Of a stretch of 64,000 nt of DNA, positions 59,652 to 64,000 are shown piece by piece. Positions within the stretch are counted from its first letter, which is position 1. Each line of letters starts with the position of its first letter. The notes under the pieces are model-generated. The model was given only the letters and a program-made list of their open reading frames with translations, was not told the origin of the DNA and ran no database searches. The stretch covers positions 1,364,001 to 1,428,000 of the forward strand of contig CAWCUU010000001.1 in assembly GCA_963798855.1 (NCBI GenBank), in the 5' to 3' direction. The translations under genes were made by a program, and so were the position numbers. The DNA comes from CAWCUU01 sp963798855 (lineage in GTDB: Bacteria > Gemmatimonadota > Gemmatimonadetes > Longimicrobiales > RSA9).

Positions 59652-60976
59652 GTCAGGCTCTGCCGGCGGTCGCCATCGTCGGCCGACCCAACGTCGGGAA
59701 GTCCACGTTCTTCAACCGGGTGCTGGGCCAGAGGCGGGCGATCGTAGAGGACGAGCCGGGCGTGACCCGCGACCGCAACATCGCGGAGGCGGAGTGGGCG
59801 GGGCGGCGCTTCTTCCTCGTGGACACGGGCGGCCTCGATGTCGACTCGCACGAGCCAATGGCCTCGGCGGTCCGGAAGCAGGTGCTGGCGGCGATCGAGG
59901 AGGCGGACGCGCTCGTGTTCCTGGTGGACGGACGCACCGGTCCGCACCCGCTGGACTTCCGCATCGCGGAGGTGCTGCGGAAGACCGACCGCCCGGTGCT
60001 GCTCGTCGTGAACAAGCTGGACCGGCTGCCGGAGGAGCTCGGCCACCACGACTTCTGGGAGATCGGCCTGGGCGAGCCGTGCCCGGTGAGCTCGGCTTCC
60101 GGCCGCGGCTCCGGCGATGTGCTCGACCGCCTCATCGCGCTGCTGCCGAACGCCGGCGTCTCCGAAGAGGAGCCGGGCACGATTCAGGTCGCGGTCATCG
60201 GCAAGCCGAACGTGGGCAAGTCGAGTCTGATCAATCGGCTGCTCGGCCAGGAGCGGCTGGTCGTGAGCGAAGAAGCCGGTACCACTCGCGACGCGATCGA
60301 TACGCCGATGCGCTATCACGGTCGCCGGCTCGTGTTCATCGATACCGCCGGGCTGCGCCGCCAGGCGCGCATCGAGCCGGGGCTCGAGTTCTACAGCGTG
60401 CTGCGCACGCAGCGGGCGGTGCAGCGGGCGGATGTCTCGGTGCTGCTTCTCGACGCGACGGAGCCGGTGCACGTGCAGGATCTGCGCATCGCGCGGCTGG
60501 CGTGGGAGGCGGGCAGCGGCCTGATCATCGTGGCGAACAAGTGGGATCTGGTGGAGAAGGACACGATGGCGGCCGTCCGCTTCGAGCAGGCGCTCAAGAA
60601 GCGCGCGCCGCAGCTGCAGTGGGTGCCGATGCTCTTCACGTCCGCGCTCACCGGGCAGCGCGTCCAGCGCCTGCTCGAGCTCGTGGTGCAGGTAGGGGAG
60701 GAGCGGCACCGCCGCCTCTCGACGAACGAGGTGACCGAGGCCGTGCGCGAACTGGCGGAGCGACAGCCTCCGCCGCATTTTCAGGGGCATCCGGTGAAGC
60801 TCCTGTACGCGACCCAGGCTGGCGAGGCGCCGCCGCGCTTCGTCGTCTTCACGAACCGGCCGAAGGGCATCACCGAGAGCTACGCCCGCTATCTGCACAA
60901 CGGCTTCCGCGAGCGCTGGAGCTTCACGGGCACGCCGATCCGATTCCGCTTCCGGGGACGCAAGGAGACGAGGTGA
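59648..60976 (+). CDS. der: Ribosome-assembly GTPase Der (EngA)
   Basis: Der has two G domains and assists 50S assembly. In the 442-residue protein the first P-loop is GRPNVGKST (12-20) with DTGG and NKLD; the second is GKPNVGKSS (from 185) with DTAG and NKWD. A KH-like C-terminal domain (VKLLYATQAGEAPPRFVVFT, then SYARYLHNGFRERWSFTG) completes it. GTG at 59648 overlaps the DUF512 stop. Confidence 0.97.
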   Translation: MSQALPAVAIVGRPNVGKSTFFNRVLGQRRAIVEDEPGVTRDRNIAEAEWAGRRFFLVDTGGLDVDSHEPMASAVRKQVLAAIEEADALVFLVDGRTGPHPLDFRIAEVLRKTDRPVLLVVNKLDRLPEELGHHDFWEIGLGEPCPVSSASGRGSGDVLDRLIALLPNAGVSEEEPGTIQVAVIGKPNVGKSSLINRLLGQERLVVSEEAGTTRDAIDTPMRYHGRRLVFIDTAGLRRQARIEPGLEFYSVLRTQRAVQRADVSVLLLDATEPVHVQDLRIARLAWEAGSGLIIVANKWDLVEKDTMAAVRFEQALKKRAPQLQWVPMLFTSALTGQRVQRLLELVVQVGEERHRRLSTNEVTEAVRELAERQPPPHFQGHPVKLLYATQAGEAPPRFVVFTNRPKGITESYARYLHNGFRERWSFTGTPIRFRFRGRKETR

Positions 60977-61587
60977 CGCCGTTCGGGTTCGTCCTGCTCA
61001 GCTACCTGCTCGGCGCCGTGCCGAGCAGCTATCTGGCGGGCCGCCTCGGGCGGGGGCTCGACCTGCGCGAGCACGGCAGCGGCAACCTGGGCGCGACGAA
61101 CGCGTTTCGCGTGCTCGGCTGGCGACTCGCGCTGCCGGTGCTGGTGTTCGACGTCTTCAAGGGCTGGTTCCCCACGTCTTTCTTCCCGCTCTGGGACGGC
61201 TCGCGCGACCGCGCGTGGATCGCGGCCTACGCCGTCGCGGCCGTGGTGGGGCACGTCTTCTCGATGTACGTCGGGTTCCGGGGAGGGAAGGGGGTCGCCA
61301 CCAGCGCCGGGGTGCTGCTGGCGCTCGCGCCGTGGGCGGTGCTCGCCGGGCTGGTCGTCTGGCTCGCCGTGATCGCACTGACCCGAATCGTCTCGCTCGC
61401 CTCGATCATCGCGGCCGTCGCCGTGCCGCTGGTCGTGTGGATCCAGCGTGGGGACCCCGTGGTCCTGACGCTCTGCAGCGGACTCGCGCTGTTCGTGATC
61501 TTCGCGCACCGCACCAACATCCGGCGCCTCCTGCGCGGGGAGGAGCACCGCTTCGGTGCGCCGCGGAAGGGGACCGCGCACCCATGA
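60973..61587 (+). CDS. plsY: Glycerol-3-phosphate acyltransferase PlsY
   Basis: PlsY uses acyl-phosphate to acylate glycerol 3-phosphate, the first step of phospholipid synthesis. The 204-residue membrane protein shows its three conserved loops: GAVPSSYLAGRL, HGSGNLGATNAFRVLGW and FRGGKGVATSAGVLLALAPW. Five to seven helices are predicted. GTG at 60973 overlaps der's TGA by 4 nt. The next gene makes its substrate. The PlsX partner is not in the window. Confidence 0.95.
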   Translation: MTPFGFVLLSYLLGAVPSSYLAGRLGRGLDLREHGSGNLGATNAFRVLGWRLALPVLVFDVFKGWFPTSFFPLWDGSRDRAWIAAYAVAAVVGHVFSMYVGFRGGKGVATSAGVLLALAPWAVLAGLVVWLAVIALTRIVSLASIIAAVAVPLVVWIQRGDPVVLTLCSGLALFVIFAHRTNIRRLLRGEEHRFGAPRKGTAHP

Positions 61588-62591
61588 GCACGAGGATCGG
61601 CGTGGTGGGGGCGGGCAGCTGGGGCACGGCGCTCGCGAATCTGCTCGCCGGATATGGTCACGAGGTGACCGTATGGTCGTACGAGGAGCCGGTCGCGCGT
61701 CAGATCGAGGAGCGGCACGAGAACATCGATTACCTGCCTGGCGTCGCCCTTGCCGCCTCCCTGCACGCCACCTCGAGGCTCGGCGAAGCGGTCACCGGCG
61801 CGGACGTCGTGGTCTCGGTGAGCCCGTCGCAGCACGTGCGCCGGATCATGGCCGAGGCGGCGCCCGCGCTGCGCGAGGACGTGCTGGTGGTCAGCGCGTC
61901 GAAGGGGATCGAGACGCGCACCGGCGACACGATGGCGGAGGTGCTCCAGGAGGTGCTGCCCGCTTCGATCGCGGCCCGTGCGACGTTCCTCTCGGGCCCG
62001 AGCTTCGCCGTCGAGGTGGCGCGCGGGCTGCCGACCGCCGTCGTCGTCGCGTCCCGTGACGCGGAGGCGGCGCGCGAGGCGCAGCAGCTCTTCCAGGGCG
62101 ACCGTTTCCGCGTCTACACGAACCCCAATGTCCGGGGGGTCGAGCTCGGAGGGTCGCTCAAGAACGTGATCGCGCTCGGGGCCGGCATGGTCGTCGGGCT
62201 CGGACTCGGCCACAACGCGCTGGCCGCGACGATCACGCGCGGACTCGCCGAGATGATGCGGCTGGCCGAGGCGCTCGGCGCCGATCGCCGCACGCTCGCG
62301 GGCCTCGCCGGCATGGGCGACCTCATCCTCACCTGTACAGGGGATCTGAGCCGCAACCGCACGGTCGGCGTGGAGCTCGGCCGCGGCCGGAGCCTCGGCG
62401 AGATCCTCGGGGGGATGAACATGGTGGCGGAGGGCGTGGAGACGACGAAGGCGGCGCACGCGCTGGCGCGTCGCCACCACATCGACATGCCGATCGTGGC
62501 GGAGGTGCACGCGGTGCTGGTCGAGGGGCGCACCCCCGCGGAGGCGGTGAAGAACCTGATGACACGAGAGCCGAAGCCGGAGCTGCGATGA
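61584..62591 (+). CDS. gpsA: Glycerol-3-phosphate dehydrogenase [NAD(P)+]
   Basis: GpsA reduces dihydroxyacetone phosphate to sn-glycerol 3-phosphate, the substrate of PlsY next door. The 335-residue protein has the Rossmann motif GVVGAGSWGTALANLLA (about 6-22), VSASKGIE, LSGPSFAVEVARGLPTAVVV, GSLKNVIALGAGMVVGLGLG with the catalytic lysine, and GMGDLILTCTGDLSRNRTVG. ATG at 61584 overlaps plsY by 4 nt. Confidence 0.97.
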   Translation: MSTRIGVVGAGSWGTALANLLAGYGHEVTVWSYEEPVARQIEERHENIDYLPGVALAASLHATSRLGEAVTGADVVVSVSPSQHVRRIMAEAAPALREDVLVVSASKGIETRTGDTMAEVLQEVLPASIAARATFLSGPSFAVEVARGLPTAVVVASRDAEAAREAQQLFQGDRFRVYTNPNVRGVELGGSLKNVIALGAGMVVGLGLGHNALAATITRGLAEMMRLAEALGADRRTLAGLAGMGDLILTCTGDLSRNRTVGVELGRGRSLGEILGGMNMVAEGVETTKAAHALARRHHIDMPIVAEVHAVLVEGRTPAEAVKNLMTREPKPELR

Positions 62592-63079
62592 GCGACATGG
62601 ACCAGGGCGGCCTCTGGGGGCGCGAGGAGACGCTGGAGGACCTCGAAGCTGCGAGCGAGACGTCGGACCGGGAGGTACCTGCGCGCGGGAGCACCCCGTC
62701 CCCTTCCCGCATCGCCCCGAAGGAGTACTACTCGATGGGCGAGGTTTGCGACCTCGTGGACCTCAAGCCGCACGTGCTGCGTTACTGGGAAAGTCAGTTC
62801 CCGGTGCTGAATCCGTCGAAGAACCGCTCTGGCAACCGGGTCTTCCAGCGCAAGGAAATCAAGCTCATCCTGCTGGTGAAGCACCTGCTGTACAGCGAGA
62901 AGTATACGATCGAGGGCGCGCGGCAGAAGCTGGATCAGCTGCGCAGGGGCGGCGAGCTGCGCTCGAGCGCCGACGCCGCGCTCGGGCCGGAGCTCGCGTC
63001 GACGCTGCGGCAGGAGCTGGCCGATCTGTTGCGGACGTTGTCGGCGCCCCTGCCGTCGAGCCCGAAGCCGGATGCATGA
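62588..63079 (+). CDS. MerR-type transcriptional regulator
   Basis: A 163-residue protein with an acidic, probably disordered N-terminus of about 45 residues, then a winged-helix MerR domain (YYSMGEVCDLVDLKPHVLRY, then WESQFPVLNP) and a helix that binds the wing (LILLVKHLLYSEKYTIEGAR). The C-terminal 50 residues are helical and short, with no cysteine effector site. Similar genes sit beside gpsA/plsY or surE in other bacteria; the target genes are not known. ATG at 62588 overlaps gpsA's stop. Confidence 0.88.
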   Translation: MSDMDQGGLWGREETLEDLEAASETSDREVPARGSTPSPSRIAPKEYYSMGEVCDLVDLKPHVLRYWESQFPVLNPSKNRSGNRVFQRKEIKLILLVKHLLYSEKYTIEGARQKLDQLRRGGELRSSADAALGPELASTLRQELADLLRTLSAPLPSSPKPDA

Positions 63080-63822
63080 GGATCCTCGTCACGAACGATG
63101 ACGGCTATCTGGCCGGGGGGCTGCGCACGCTGGCGCGGGTGGCCGAGGCCCTCGGAGAGGTCAGCATCGTCGCCCCGGACCGCGAGCAGAGCGCGACCAG
63201 CCACTCGCTGACAATGCACCACCCGCTGCGCGTCCGGCAGGCACAGGGCGTGTCCGTCGTGGACGGCACACCGACCGACTGCGTGGTGCTCGCGGTCGGG
63301 GAGCTCCTCGCGGAGAAACCGGATGTGGTGCTCTCGGGCGTGAATCACGGGCCGAACCTCGGCGATGACGTTCTCTATTCCGGCACGGTCGCGGCGGCGA
63401 TGGAGGCGACCATCCTCGGCATTCCCGCCGTCGCGGTCTCCTATGGCGGCCGCGACCCGGAGACGATCGCGGCCTGGCAGGACCGGCTCATCGAGCTGAT
63501 GCGCCAGATCATCGTGCGTGATGATTTTCCGGGCCAAACCCTGGTGAACATCAACCTGCCGCCGCTGCCGCCGGCAGAGGCGAGGGGAGTGCGCGTCACG
63601 TCGCTCGGACGTCGCGCCTACATCGACTCGCTCACGCGTGCGCACGACCCGAGCGGCCGCGAATACTTCTGGATCGGCGGCGGCGAGAGTCGCTGGTGGG
63701 GGAGCGAGTCCTCCGACTTCCAGGCCATACGCGACGGGTTCGTGTCCGTCACGCCCCTCCATCTCGATCTGACGAACTACGGGCTGATCCAGGAGCTCGG
63801 CGGCTGGAAGCTGAGCCTGTGA
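63076..63822 (+). CDS. surE: 5'/3'-nucleotidase SurE
   Basis: SurE is a metal-dependent nucleoside monophosphatase linked to stationary-phase survival. The 248-residue product begins MRILVTNDDGYLAGG with the metal-binding Asp pair, then VAPDREQSATSHSLTMHHPL, GTPTDCV and LSGVNHGPNLGDDVLYSGTV. ATG at 63076 overlaps the MerR gene's stop by 4 nt. Followed by pcm, the classic surE-pcm pair. Confidence 0.97.
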   Translation: MRILVTNDDGYLAGGLRTLARVAEALGEVSIVAPDREQSATSHSLTMHHPLRVRQAQGVSVVDGTPTDCVVLAVGELLAEKPDVVLSGVNHGPNLGDDVLYSGTVAAAMEATILGIPAVAVSYGGRDPETIAAWQDRLIELMRQIIVRDDFPGQTLVNINLPPLPPAEARGVRVTSLGRRAYIDSLTRAHDPSGREYFWIGGGESRWWGSESSDFQAIRDGFVSVTPLHLDLTNYGLIQELGGWKLSL

Positions 63823-64000
63823 CCGAGAGGCACTTTGAGGCCCAGCGACGCAAGCTCATCGAGAGCGTCCGCGAGACCGGTATCGAGGAGCTCGAAATCC
63901 TGCGCGCGCTCGACCAGGTCCCGCGCCACCTCTTCGTTCCGGAGGGCGTGCACCACCGCGCCTACGAGGATGCGCCGCTGCCGATCGGATTCGGCCAGAC
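63819..64000 (+). CDS. pcm: Protein-L-isoaspartate O-methyltransferase, 5' part
   Basis: Pcm repairs isoaspartyl residues in aged proteins using S-adenosylmethionine. The 60 visible residues, VTERHFEAQRRKLIESVRET and on to IGFGQ, match the Pcm N-terminus: the helix ending LRALDQVPRHLFVPEG, then YEDAPLPIGFGQ, which precedes the TxSxP motif. The frame runs out of the window, and about 150 residues including the SAM site are missing. GTG at 63819 overlaps surE's stop by 4 nt. Confidence 0.93.
   Translation, partial: MTERHFEAQRRKLIESVRETGIEELEILRALDQVPRHLFVPEGVHHRAYEDAPLPIGFGQ

Overview
This window is a stretch of a GC-rich chromosome, about two-thirds G+C, from a diderm (LPS-bearing) bacterium. 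Several things point to the phylum Gemmatimonadota: an lpxC-fabZ gene fusion inside a full lipid A operon, a bacillithiol gene (bshC), an arginine-phosphorylation protease module (mcsA-mcsB-clpC), secreted BNR/Asp-box proteins, and a VIT/CCC1 metal transporter. This placement is inference from gene content; comparing the 16S gene would settle it. I see no phage, plasmid, transposase or CRISPR. Almost every gene is housekeeping, tightly packed, and often joined to the next by 4-nt stop/start overlaps, usually with GTG starts.

Layout. 1-9618: a transketolase cut by the window edge (minus strand), then a lipid kinase, a DUF5683 protein and murI, an LpxH-type hydrolase (minus), and a coupled run of thioesterase, two envelope lipoproteins, hemC, rfaE2, rph and rdgB. 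9619-10140 holds two gene remnants, a glyoxalase-fold (VOC) C-terminus and a TolC C-terminus on the other strand. 10209-15914: metal transporter, two secreted BNR proteins and a GlsB-type membrane protein. 16153-22270: four tRNAs (Pro, Arg, His, Lys) and a 16S-23S-5S rRNA operon with no tRNA in its spacer, each with a readable promoter. 22271-26270: repeat arrays, era, a Trm112-like protein, a 9-bp array and rnr. 26312-36837: a GGDEF protein and zinc-ribbon protein, then prfB (programmed +1 frameshift), lysS, lolC, lolD, mcsA (broken reading frame), mcsB and clpC.

36834-47529 is a continuous outer-membrane operon: bamA, skp, lpxD, lpxC-fabZ, lpxA, a Gfo/Idh dehydrogenase, a 45-residue membrane protein, lpxB, a DUF374 acyltransferase, lpxK and then rlmH. 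With lpxH upstream it covers the UDP-GlcNAc to lipid IVA route; lptE, lolCD, bamA and skp supply the machinery that builds the membrane around it. 47531-57446: bshC (with a sharply AT-rich patch), a small membrane protein, murJ, uvrC, gltX, larC and a TPR lipoprotein. 57597-64000: a multi-zinc-finger protein, a second copy of the repeat family seen after tRNA-Lys, then DUF512 radical-SAM-like protein, der, plsY, gpsA, a MerR-type regulator, surE and the start of pcm.

The most unusual non-coding signal is a 13-bp-period repeat family (consensus GGCGCTNACNGNA) found at two distant loci, each time as facing arrays that could fold into a long hairpin. Two other intergenic array types (about 46-50 bp and 9 bp periods) and a roughly 190-bp imperfect palindrome before prfB suggest that the gaps in this genome are populated by small structured repeats. 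I did not find a clear, wholly new multi-gene system.
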